Assembly (NCBI GenBank): GCA_030248195.1
Contig: JASAND010020693.1
Location: 1-64,000, forward strand
Length of the DNA: 64,000 nt
Direction of reading: 5' to 3'
From: Trissonchulus latispiculum
Lineage: Eukaryota > Nematoda > Enoplea > Enoplida > Ironidae
Numbering within the stretch: position 1 is the stretch's first letter; each line of letters begins with the position of its first letter. Shown one piece after another: positions 25,417 through 37,400 of this stretch. The notes beneath the pieces are model-generated. The model worked only from the letters and a program-made list of their open reading frames with translations. It was not told the origin of the DNA and did not search any database. Position numbers and translations under genes: made by a program.

Positions 25417-28400
25417 TATCGCGACGGATCTGGCAAAAAGGCGTAAGTAGACCAAATGGCCGTTTTTCGTTTTTTTGCAGAAATGGTATCTGTACCTTCC
25501 AAAGTTTCATCTGGCAAAAAGACCTATCTAAAATTCCTTATACTAAATCCAGTATTTCACTTTGTCACTGCGGCGTAAGTTCAAAATTTCTACATTTGGA
25601 TCTGGCAAAAAGACTCAAGTGTCACTTACGCCTTTTTTCTTATATGAAATACATAGCAGATTCAAAAATTTGAATTTTAAGATAGGGCAAAAAGGCGTAA
25701 GTTATCTGGTATTTGCAACAATATAAAACTACGAAAAGTTTTTCCACGTAAATAACATTCTCAAAAGAATTCATGTTCAAATTAAGGTACATTGACTTGG
25801 GAATGAAATTGATGATAACTTTGACCACTATAATCGTGATAATTAGAGGGAATTTCAATTGAACTGCATATTCTCCATTGCTTTAGCAATAAATTGTTAT
25901 AGCCAGCTCTTAGGCTTTTCGTTTTGGTTATTTAACACAAAAAAGTGGTTTTAAGCATATTTAATTCATGCACCACCTGGGATAATAAAAGCTGGTTGAA
26001 TTAAAATCATCTGAATCAAAAGTTCTTTCTGACGTTTCACAGGTAACATTGAAGCGAGATAGGGCAGCAAACAAATCACCAAAGATACCTCGTTGGGCAC
26101 ACAACTATTACCTACACAGATCGCTACAATATGAGGTTCTAGTAGTGAAATTGCAGTATATCCTGCACTTACGCCTTTTGTCTCTGACAACTTTTACACG
26201 TTAAGGTACATCACGCTCCCCCAAATACAGATCTGGCAATTGGGCGTAAGTGACAAAAATTGGCAATTATGCAAATTAGGCAGTGACAGGTAAAGATTAT
26301 TCAACGAATTCTTTTTGGATATTGTTCTACGCTTGATTGTGGTCAACATTATGAAAGTTACAAACGTTTATCTTAAAACTGTAGTTCTAGGCAATTGATC
26401 AAAATATTCAAAAATTTTCAAACGCCCGTTTCTCCAAAAAGTAGAAAGTCACTTACGCCCTTTTGCCAGATTCGTCGCGATATATAGTAAATCGACTACG
26501 CTCGTTTCAATGGGCATATCGCCGAAACGGACGGAAGTGACCACTGGTCACTACAGCCTACGGGGCCTATTGACCACTGGTCAAACGGCCTAAAACTGCG
26601 TTTTTCGGCGTTTTGGTCGGGGGCATTTATAGTAAATCGACTACGCTCGTTTCAATGGGCATATCGCCGAAACCGACGGAAGTGATCACTGGTCACTACA
26701 GCCTACGGGGGCTATTGACCACTGGTCAAACGGCCTAAAACTGCGTTTTTCGGCGTTTTGGTCGGGGGCATTTATAGTAAATCGACTACGCTCGTTTCAA
26801 TGGGCATATCGCCGAAACCGACGGAAGTGACCACTGGTCACTACAGCCTACGGGGCCTATTGACCACTGGTCAAACGGCCTAAAACTGCGTTTTTCGGCG
26901 TTTTGGTCGGGGGCATATATAGTAAATCGACTACGCTCGTTTCAATGGGCATATTGCCGAAACCGACGGAAGTGACCACTGGTCACTACGGCCTAGGAGT
27001 CCTATTGACCACTGGTCAAACGGCCTAAAACTGCGTTTTTCTGCGTTTTGATCGGGGGCATATATAGTAAATCGACTACGCTCGTTTGAATGGGCATATT
27101 GCCGAAATTGAGGGAAGTGACCTGTGGTCACTACGGTCTATGGGGTCTATTGACCAGTGGTCAAACCCCTTAAAACAGCGTTTTGCGGCGTTTTGGTTGG
27201 GGGCATATATAGTAAATCCACTACGCTCGTTTCAATGGGCATATTGCCGAAATCGGGAGTGACCAGTGATCACTACGGTCTATGGGGCCTATTGACCAGT
27301 GGTCAAACCCCTTAAAACAGCGTTTTTCGGCGTTTTGTTGGGGGCATATATTCTAAATCGACTACGCTCGTTTAGCATGGCACTGTTCAAGCTCCTTGTA
27401 TCCATTACCGCATTGCTGGAAAGGGATCCTTTAAAATGACAGAAGGACAAGAAATAAAAATGCTCCTCTGGAGCATGAAAAAGTAATATGGGTGATGGTG
27501 AGGTTGCAAAATCAAGAGAGGACTAGTCTTTAAAATGCTTAATATGGGGCTAGGTTAAAAAATAGAGGAGGACTAGGTTGTGAGCGAATTAATATGGGCA
27601 CAGCTTCGCCGAACAACCCATATTCGCGGGATTTTACGTTTCGTCTCAGCTTAGAGCTATCAATGTCAGTCGATAAAAAATTAAGCAGTTGAATACTCAT
27701 CGAATATAGCTGTTTGCATGTACTGTTAGACTAGCTGCTAGCAATATACGTAAATTATCATCATTTTGTTGTGTTGAACTACCGCAGGCTCTACTACTAG
27801 GAGAGGTCTAAGGATATGATGCTAAAGCTATTGGTCCAAGTCAGGAGGAAATAGAAGATCGTGGGAGAGACCTAAATTATTCTTGAATATAAATTTTCCG
27901 TATAAATGGATACGTAAAATGCGCTGGTTAGTATGAAGCACTTATCGAAGAAAACGTTTGCTAAAATAAAAGTTCGAATAAAGCTCGAGCACATACCGTA
28001 GCTGTAGGTTATTTATGAACTATAAACCAAATGTATCGTGGATATGCATAATAATTTACATTTACAAACCGCGAATATGGGTTGTTCGGCGAAGCTGTGC
28101 CCATATTAATTCGCTCACAACCTAGTCCTCCTCTATTTTTTAACCTAGCCCCATATTAAGCATTTTAAAGACTAGTCCTCTCTTGATTTTGCAACCTCAC
28201 CATCACCCATATTACTTTTTCATGGTCCAGAGGAGCATTTTTATTTCTTGTAAGTTTTCTTCATTGACAGTATCAGTAGCGTAGGTACGAAAAATTTTCA
28301 GGGGGGGCGGTGTTGACCGAAGGATGGGGGGGGGGGGGGGGGGTAAATTTCATTTTTTGCGCAATAATTGTATGCACGCTACATATGCTGTAACTTTCCC

Positions 28401-31400
28401 TGTTAATATGTTTTCTAGTTCAGTACATATATATATATACATAGCTTAATGCTGTTGTAACCGAAAGCGGCACGCAAAAACCCAAAGCGGGGGTCTGGGG
28501 GGCGGAGCCCCCAGAAGTTGAAAAATTTTTAAATTTTGCCGTTAAAACGCTGCTGAAACATTGAATTCTTTGCATTGTATATTATCAGTTCCCAAACTAA
28601 ATTTTGTAGTTTAATTTGCTACCTATTTAAATTTTTGACTTCCACAATCCCGTACGAAAACTAAGACTAAGATGCTCCCATTTGGAACAGGGTATTCTAA
28701 GCATATCCATTATCCGTCGTTGAAGGCAGATCATGTTTGGAATAATGCAGTTAATAACAGAACTACAAAGCAGGTAAACTAAGGTAAAGTAAAGCAAACT
28801 AGCAGAGGTCTAATTATAATAGGTACACAAGTCCCAAACGGGGGGTCTGGGGGGCGGACCCCCCAGAAGTTGAGAAAATTTTTAAAGTTCGCCATTAAAC
28901 GCTATTGAAACATTTAATTCTTTACAATGATTTATCAATTGTCTAACAACATTTCGCACCTTTATATATTTGCTATTTTCTACGTTTACTGTCTTGTCCG
29001 AAAACTCAAACTATTAGGATGCTCCCATTAAGAACTGCGTATCCTGATTATATCAACCAATTATGCCGAAGCTGAGATGTTGGGAATAACGCAGATATTT
29101 AACTGCAAAGCAAGTAATTATATATACAAACATTCGTTAGCATGCTTAATGAAAAATAATAATTTTGATAATGTAAATAGCCAAAATTCGCGCCGAAGGC
29201 GCAAAAATTTTTTAATGGTGTAGAAAATGCATCAATGTTGAGCTATTTTGAAGCATTAATGTACAATTTGTGCATGTTTCTAATCACATTAAACGCCCGC
29301 GCTCCGCGCGGGCGTAAAATTTTTCATTTGCCCAAATTTTCAGGGGGGCAAAGCCATTATTTCGGGGAGGGCGGCCGCCCGCCCCGCCCGCCCCGTATCT
29401 ACGCTAGTGGACAGTATAGTTTAAATCTAATTTCGCTGCAGTCGACTGCTGCTGAAGTACAGCACGGTCTATAACTGATGTCATGTACGTACAAATAATA
29501 AGTATATATAGCGCGGCGGGAAAAAACCCAATCCGATATGCGGGAAAAAAACCCATCGCCAGTGTGAGTCACCCATATGAGCTAGATCGGATTTTAATAG
29601 CCTATCTTAAAGAGCGTCCAAAACTACCCTAGAGGGTGTATTATTGTAGTTCCCCCTGCCTCTGAGCAAATTTTTTGGGACTTTGAAAATTTTGGAATTT
29701 TTGGTCCCAACATGGGGGTCAGGCAGGGTCAACTTTGGGGGGTAGCCCTGAACTACTGGAAAGACTTAGCCCAAAACGGATTACAGTTTCACAGAGGATA
29801 TTTCTCGAACTTCACGATGGTGCATGCAATTTGGCTCTAATACCTGTGGTGCGACCTGGGGGTGACCTAGACTCGGCGGGAAAAAAACCCATGTGCGGGA
29901 AAAAAACCCAAATTTCAAAATGAAATTTTTTTCTAACCATTAGCAGCAAAGGAATAATTCATGCATTTCTTAGCTCAGTAGAGCCTCCTGATTAATTTGG
30001 TATAGATTTTACCTAGGTTCGACCTTCTAGGGTTGGTTTTTTTCCGGAAAAAAAAGATTGCCGGAAAAAAAACCTTTTTTTTCCGGTTTTTTTCCATTTT
30101 TTTCCATTTTTTTCCTTTTTTTTCCGGTCACTCCAAAATTACACAATGTGCCAAAAGTTAAGTTATTTCATGTTTTTGCATGCACAGAAGCAGTTTTCAC
30201 GATATTTAGTAGCCCCACAGGGGTAATGCAATAACACAAGCGCTTAGAAAGGTTCCAGTATTGATTATAGGAATCAAATATTTTCAGCGGGTGACGCTGT
30301 AAAGCAAAGGACAGGTGACTTCTGTATACCTTGGCGGTTATACTAGACCTAGTTTGTGATTTTCGTAGGTAACGCGCTTCGTAAAGTAAACAATTCCAGA
30401 CATTTTAACAGTTTTGGTTGAACACTAGACTGTAAGGTATGAAATTATTAACTCCACCTCAGTTATGCAATCATTTTCACATTCCAAGAGAAAAAAATGA
30501 CAAATCCCAAAATTAGCTCAAATTCATGAATATCGTATTCTTACCTCATTAAACACTGTTTTTGATAGTTTCTTAATGTTCTGAGGTCATAAATTAACTT
30601 TCAGAACATGTCCCGAATATTTTTCCATTTTTTTCCGATGCGTCGAAAAACCCAAATACAATTTCGTCGGATTTAACATACCCCCACCTACTATGATCCA
30701 CGAAAAAGGTTGTAAATAGTGTGAAATTGCTGGAAAAGCTCAGAAAACATGATATTTCATTGTAAAAATCGTCAAAATAACGTTAGGAATATTTTTCCAT
30801 TTTTTTCCACCCCATCGGAAAAAAATGGAAAAAAACGGAAAAAAACCTTTTTTTTCCAGTCCTTTTTTTTCCGCGCCCATCCCTCCTACGACCTTCTATG
30901 TGAGGTCCAGGTGGCCAAAATTTGAGATGGTGCCATTTCAAGCCAAATTTTCAAATTTCGCCAAAAACCGCTAATTTGTCACTAAAATAGGTCGGGTTTG
31001 GCTTTAAATGCAATAAAAACACGTTTTCTATGTGATAGGATGCTTAAACTGCAGAAATTAAGCAAATTTCAAAAATTTCCAAAATTTGCCTATGTTTACG
31101 TGTGTTTACGTATGTTTACATACGAAATTTTGAAAAGTCCATTTTACATGATTTTTTGCAAAAATATTGATATTTTATGATGCAGATGTACTAAAAATGA
31201 CCCGCTCTTTCGAATGATATAGTCAAAACCGTTCTGGAATGCTTGCAGCAAAAAATTCGGCTGGGTTTTTTTCCCGCCCATGGGTTTTTTTCCCGCATTG
31301 GGTTTTTTTCCCATCGGTTTGGTCGAAAATTTCTCACCAACCGTAAGTGATAGAGAGACGTTTTATGGCTCATTTTGAAGCTCTTCGCAAGGCCTCATGG

Positions 31401-34400
31401 TAGTTATCGTTAGATTTTCGATTTGTCGCTTAATAAAAAAGTTACAGCCAAAATTCGAAAATTTGGGGTTTTTCCCGCCGCGCTATACAGCAACTAAAAC
31501 TATTGCAGTCATGGGTACTGGATGTTGGATTTCTGTTATCAAAATAGAGAAAAAGGAAAAAATTGGAACTTTTCAAGTTTCTTCAATTTGTTCTGTACTT
31601 TCGGTTCACAATTAATGATTGGCGAAATTTTTAAGATTTCCTTTATGGAACATTGACAGTTTATTGGGAACCTTAAAAATGAAATAGGACAAGAATAAAA
31701 ATGCTCTGATGGACCATAAAAATGCAGTATGGGTGACATTAGGTTGTAAATGGGCAGAGGACTAGGTTTTAAAACGTTAATATGGGAAGGTAGGTTGTAA
31801 TTACCAGGAGGACTAGGTTAATAGCGCACTAATATGGACCAGCTTCGCTGAACAACCCGTATTCGCGGTCACTCATGCTCCACTCCACATATCAGGTAGT
31901 GCGCGTTAGCGCACTACCTAGAATAGGGAAATTTAAGGCGTTTGCGGCTTATTGGATTCGTGTTTCTTTAATAACTCACGGAGGAGTGGACCGATCGGGC
32001 TGAAACTTGCTGTGTGAAGAGCCTGTGGGCAGGGGTACATGCTGTGAAAATTTCAGCCAAATCGGCCGGGTGGATCTTGAGATATGCAAATTAGGTACTG
32101 TGGCCGCTCGCCTGTTCTCTCCATTTCCCCCCCCCCACCCTAGAGGTCGGAGGACAAAAAGTTTCTATAAAGTGTTTTGCTATTTTTGTGGATAGAATCC
32201 CCCATTTTAGGACGAATTTTTTTCGCGCTAGGACCCCCCCATAGGTCTGTGTACTCCTAGGATTTTGCGATTTTTGACCCCCCCCCCGGAAAAAACTAAG
32301 TCCGAAAATTTATTAGCCAGCCTACAGAGAGCAAGGCTCAAAGGCAGGTGCTCATATTGGGGTTATAGCATCGCCCCAAGGTGAAGATCTGCGGGAAACG
32401 AGATGGTGCTGTTCGGTGGCCTGTGGCGCCCTGGCCAGTGGTCACTAGTTAACGTGTAAAATGGGGGGGGGTCTGGGCCTACGGAGTAGGCAGCCCTATA
32501 CATAAGAGCTGCTGTGCTGAAGTTTCGTATTCGAATAGGAACCCCTATATGGTGAATCTAAAAGGCCCATTAGTTTTGCTCTAGCACCTATCAATGTGGC
32601 TGGGGGCACCCTGATGGAGGTGGGCCCCCTACCGTGTCGCAGGTCCAACTTTAACCTCTTCCATAGAAAGATCCGCTGCAGATAGAGCTTTCATATTGGG
32701 CGTGTGGGGTGGGCTGCGGGAGCACTACAACATAGGCTATAGTAGGTTTCTCCCAGACCCGTGTGGCGCCCTGGCCAGGGGTCCGGACAGTGGACCAGGC
32801 CCAAAATGGCCAAAAATCGATTTTCGATCGAATCGATCGAAAAATCAAAAATCAAAAAGCCCTTCCGCACATCATCAGCCATTCAGAAAATTGCGTTAAA
32901 CACTCATTTGCGTTCACAAATTCGCATAAAAGAGCCTGCTCTTTAACTATCTATGTCCCCACGCGGAGCCGCATCCCCCCCTCGGCACATCATCAGCCAG
33001 CCATTCAGAAAACTGCGCTAAACCCACCTGGGTTTACTTTACTGGGGGGCGGGGGGGGGGCGCCCCCCCACTTTTCGGGTTCCCCCCCCACTCGACCTCT
33101 TCCCCCCCCACTCCGCCCCACCCCCACTTTTTTGGGCTTCCCCCCCCACTCACCCTAAGGTGCCCAGAAAATGCTAAATTTTTAGGATTTTTGGTCAAAA
33201 TTTTCAAAATTTTTCCGGCTTCGCCGGAAATTTTTGGTCAAAAATCGTCTTTTTTGGTGCTAAAACTCAATTTTTGAGCACTTTTAAGCTTAGTTATAGC
33301 AGTATATGTAGAAAACAGGCTTTTTATACGGTATTTTTGGCATTTTTAGCCCATTTTATTCCCCCCCCCCCACTTTTCGACCTCCCCCCCACTAGTGGGG
33401 GGGCTCCCCCCCCACTCTCCCCCCCCCCACTTTTTTCGCCTAAAGTAAACCCAGCCCACGATTTTGCGGTCTCAAATTTGCATAAAAAGTGCTATTAAAA
33501 CAGTCTGCTATTTTGATTTCTATCCTTCCCCACGCGGTGCCGCTACTCCCCCCGCACATCGTCAGCCATTCAGAAAATTGCGTTAAACACTCGCTTTTGT
33601 GGGCACAACTTTGCATAAAAGGTCCTAATAAAAGTATTTTGCTTTTTATCCTAACCCACGCGGCGCCACTAGCCTCCCGGACATTGCTACACACATCTTA
33701 ACCGTGAAAATGCCGGTTGCTTATTAAAGTCGAAAAGTAATACGTATGTGATTTACAGCGGAAAAATACAAGAAACTAGTAACAAAAATGCCCTAACGGT
33801 CATTGGTAAAGGGGAGAATAGGGAAAAATGCCAATAGATTCGTGCAGATTAATGTCTACTCAGCGCCTAAACTTATAGAAACCAGCTTTTTGGCGCAGAA
33901 TAGGGGATCTAGCCTGCGCCTAAAATGATTGAAACCAGCTTTTTGGTGCAGAATAGGGAATCTAGCCAGCGCCTAAAATGATTGAAAGCAGCTCTTTGCT
34001 GCGGAATAGGGAATCTAGTCAGCGCCTAAAATGATTGAAACCAGCTCTTTGGTGCAGAATAGGGAATCCATTCTGCGCCTAAAATGATTGAAACCAGCTT
34101 TTTGTAGCAGAATAGGGAATCTAGCCAGCGCCTAAAATGATTGAAACCAGCGTCTGGGGCAGAATAGGCGCCTCTCGCCATCCACCCTATTCGCGTGAAC
34201 TCGAAGAATTTTCGTGCAATGATCTCCACAGATAGGCAATGAGTTGCGTGTTTGTACCTGTGAGTTTGTGTACGTGTTGGTGTGCATCAGTAGTTTCACG
34301 TGGAGTACGAAAAACCAGTTTCCTTTAGGTGAAGGGATGACCCGTCATCATCATATCTGGGGCCAATCGGTGAGACCATATAGCCGTGCTAAAGGCGCCC

Positions 34401-37400
34401 GGTACCCCGGAGGAAGTTCAACACCCCGGGAGGGTCATACCACAGGACGGCCAGGCCTTGGGAGCAGTCGAGGTGGGTACGCCGGGTTATTGATTTGAAG
34501 GGATGGCCCGTTAGCACAAACAGTGTCAGGTTTCGGTCTCGTTTTTGCGTACTCCTCCACTATGTATGAAACCACGCATTGTGAAAACCTTAGTTTACAG
34601 CGGAGATGTGGCGGTTGAGATAGGTTGAAATTTATCATGTTGGAATCTACGTACTTACACGTCCATGTGTTATAATATGTATTATGTACGTATATATACG
34701 CTGTCGTGGTGCTGAATTTGAGTGAATCTAATTGAAGAACACAAATGCGGTTACATACAATCAAGGTCATGCTTAGCCTCATTGCTGTTGAGTCGCCGTA
34801 ACTAATTCTGTTTGGCATACCGACTGCTTAATATTCATTCCGTTCAGTCACACCGGAGATCACACTGCATCGCACCGTCACTTAGTTCAGTAACAGATCC
34901 TTGTACGGAATTACTTTATCGTCTCGACTCACAAGTAATATCATTAGCCTTCTCATACCAATGTATTATACTCACGCCATTCCGATTGAGTATATACGTA
35001 TCTGAGCACTTCACGCGAATAGGGTGGATGGCGAGAGGCGCCTATTCTGCCCCAGACGCTGGTTTCAATCATTTTAGGCGCTGGCTAGTTCCCCTATTCT
35101 GCACCAAAAAGCTGGTTTCAAGCATTTTAGGCGCTGGTTAGATTCCCTATTCTGCAACAAAAAGCTGGTTTCAATCATTTTAGGCGCTGGCTAGATCCCC
35201 TATTCTGCGCCAAAAAGCTGGTTTCAATGATTTTAGGCGCTGAGTAGACATTAATCTGCACGAATCTATTGGCATTTTTCCGCTTTAGCTATTTTTCCCT
35301 ATTCTCCCCTTTAGCAATGACCGTTAGGGCATTTTTGTTACTAGTTATATACATAATACGAGTAAGATCTACAGTCTTCAGCTTTCCAAGCAAGCAAGCG
35401 CGACGATTTTGAAATATTAATGCTTATTCCAAATAAACAATGCAGTTCTGGTAGAATGGTGTTCAAGGTGTTTTTTTCTGCACTGTCAGTGCAGAATCTT
35501 GTATTAAGTCGGTGCGAAAAGCAGTTGACATTGTGTTCGTGTATTATTAAGTTGTATAATAAGGAGCACGATTACATACTTCCAGGATCATGCTGACATA
35601 TCTTAATTTTGTGAAGAACTGCCGATAGCAACTTTCTGGGCAGTATTCGCTAATATTGGTTGTTCAGCGAAGCTGGTCCATATTAGTGCGCTATTAACCT
35701 AGTCCTCCTGGCATTTACAACCTGCCCCTCCCATATTAACGTTTTAAAACCTGGTCCTCTGTCCATTTACAACCTAATGTCACCCATATTGCATTTTTTC
35801 ATTTTCCATCGGAGCATTTTTATTTTTGTTTAACTTTAAATTTAGCTACGTGCATTTATATGTTTTACAAAAAACTGTTGCGCAAATAAATTAAATTTCT
35901 GTTGATGTTTTTGTAGTTTGCGTGAATGTCATGTGACGTGTAAAATTAAGCCAGAATTTGATATCTTTACAGGAATGTGTTTTGTACATTTGTGCTTGAA
36001 AAATAGTTTGTATTGTGTTGCTGATAAATTATTTTTTATTTCTTTTTTTCCTGTAGACCACGGAAAGTGTATCTGTCGAGAGTGTAAATGTGACCCGGGC
36101 TGGACCGGGCGCGCCTGTGAGTGCTCCACGGATAAGACTAAATGCATTGCCAGGAATGGAGTAGGTTTTCCTAAACACTCATCGTTTTTTGCAGTTTTGA
36201 ACTTTCAACTGCACTTATCTTTTTCCAGTTGGTAATAAATTCCGGTAATTAACATAAATTTAGGGGACGGGGAGGGGAGGGGGTACGATCCGTGATGTCG
36301 TCACATCCTCTAAAAGTATCCAATTATTATTTTGAACATTAGCCAATTTGTTGTAGCGTAGCAAATTGTAGTTCACCACAGAAACTAGGACCCAACTGTG
36401 TCATTTGTGAATCTTCTTTCACCCCATTGCAATTGAGCTTCATGAAAGTTTTATTCCTGTCAAACGGCGCACACAAAACTTTTTCTGTGACCACTCCTTG
36501 TTTGCTTTGCGTGCTGACAATAAAATTTTATCATTTGATTCTGCAACCTCCCCCCCTCTCCCAGAAAAAAACTACTGTACAGTATGTACAATAATTTGTT
36601 GTATGCAAAATAATGATTTTGTGATCTGTTTGTCCTTTGTAGAAGGAATGCAACGGACGGGGGCAGTGTCACTGCGGAGTGTGTAAATGCTACACTGATG
36701 AAACGGGGGTTCGATACAGTGGTCCTACCTGTGAAGATTGTCCGGTTTGTATATATTTGTTTTCCTTATCATTGTTTTGTATTTTTATTCACTTTTTTGA
36801 CAGGGGGTAGGGGGTCACCAATGATAGAATAAGTATTGTTCTTATAAATGTTGATGTTTAACCGGATGCAATTACTTTACATTACTTTACATACTGTCTA
36901 CTAAAGGCTTTGCCTTGGTTACTGCAGGACAGGCTTGTATCCTGATGAGTGGCTGAGATCCTCATTTTCTGTCATAAAGAACCCGATTTTGAAGTTCAGT
37001 CCGAATTGTGTAAATGGAAGTATTGCACTGTTCGAGTATTGTAATCTGTTCTGTGCACCTATTCGACTGTAGGATAGGTTGTTGCCCTTTTTTTCGACGT
37101 TTCCTTTTTTCATTTTTCATTTTTTATTTGGTTTGTTTTTCTGTAGACCTGCCCGGACGAGTGCAGTCGTCAGAAGAACTGTGTCCAGTGTCAGATGTGG
37201 CAGTCGGGAGCCTGGAAGGAGAAGGAAAAGTGTGACACCTGTGAATTCAGGGTCATCAAAGTCAAAGATTTGCCGCGTAGGTTGCCTGCCATTATCGCGT
37301 TTGTTTTAGTTTGGGTGGGGGGGGAACTGGTTAGGGGAACTCCCTTAAACCAGTTTCTAACTTTTCCTTTTGGCTTTCAACCGGTGATCAATATTATAGA

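Larger units (their letters stand above)
25191..27400. repeat. 145-bp satellite array, interrupted
   Basis: AGTAAATCGA starts units at 26486, 26631, 26776, 26921, 27066 and 27211 (exact 145-bp period), with a partial unit near 27351 and a diverged first unit at 25194-25416. Most units hold the palindromes GTGACCACTGGTCAC and TTGACCACTGGTCAA. Confidence 0.92.
31690..35833. mobile_element. Long-TIR element, AATATGGG family (copy 2), with nested insertions
   Basis: Arms 31690-31868 and about 35645-35833 are reverse complements and resemble copy 1 at 27448 (AATAAAAATGCTC start, GAGGACTAGGTT units, CGCTGAACAACCC inner border). The 3.8-kb centre holds the hairpin-headed copy D, a 112-bp tandem repeat, a MITE and a fold-back element. 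Confidence 0.85.

Noticed and set aside
25131..25673. Open frames on both strands with poly-Gly or poly-Pro
   Set aside because: They only translate the 75-base G run and its flanking satellite.
34026..35141. Repeated peptide with [10 protein letters not shown] on both strands
   Set aside because: Reading of the 53-bp sub-repeats of the fold-back element.
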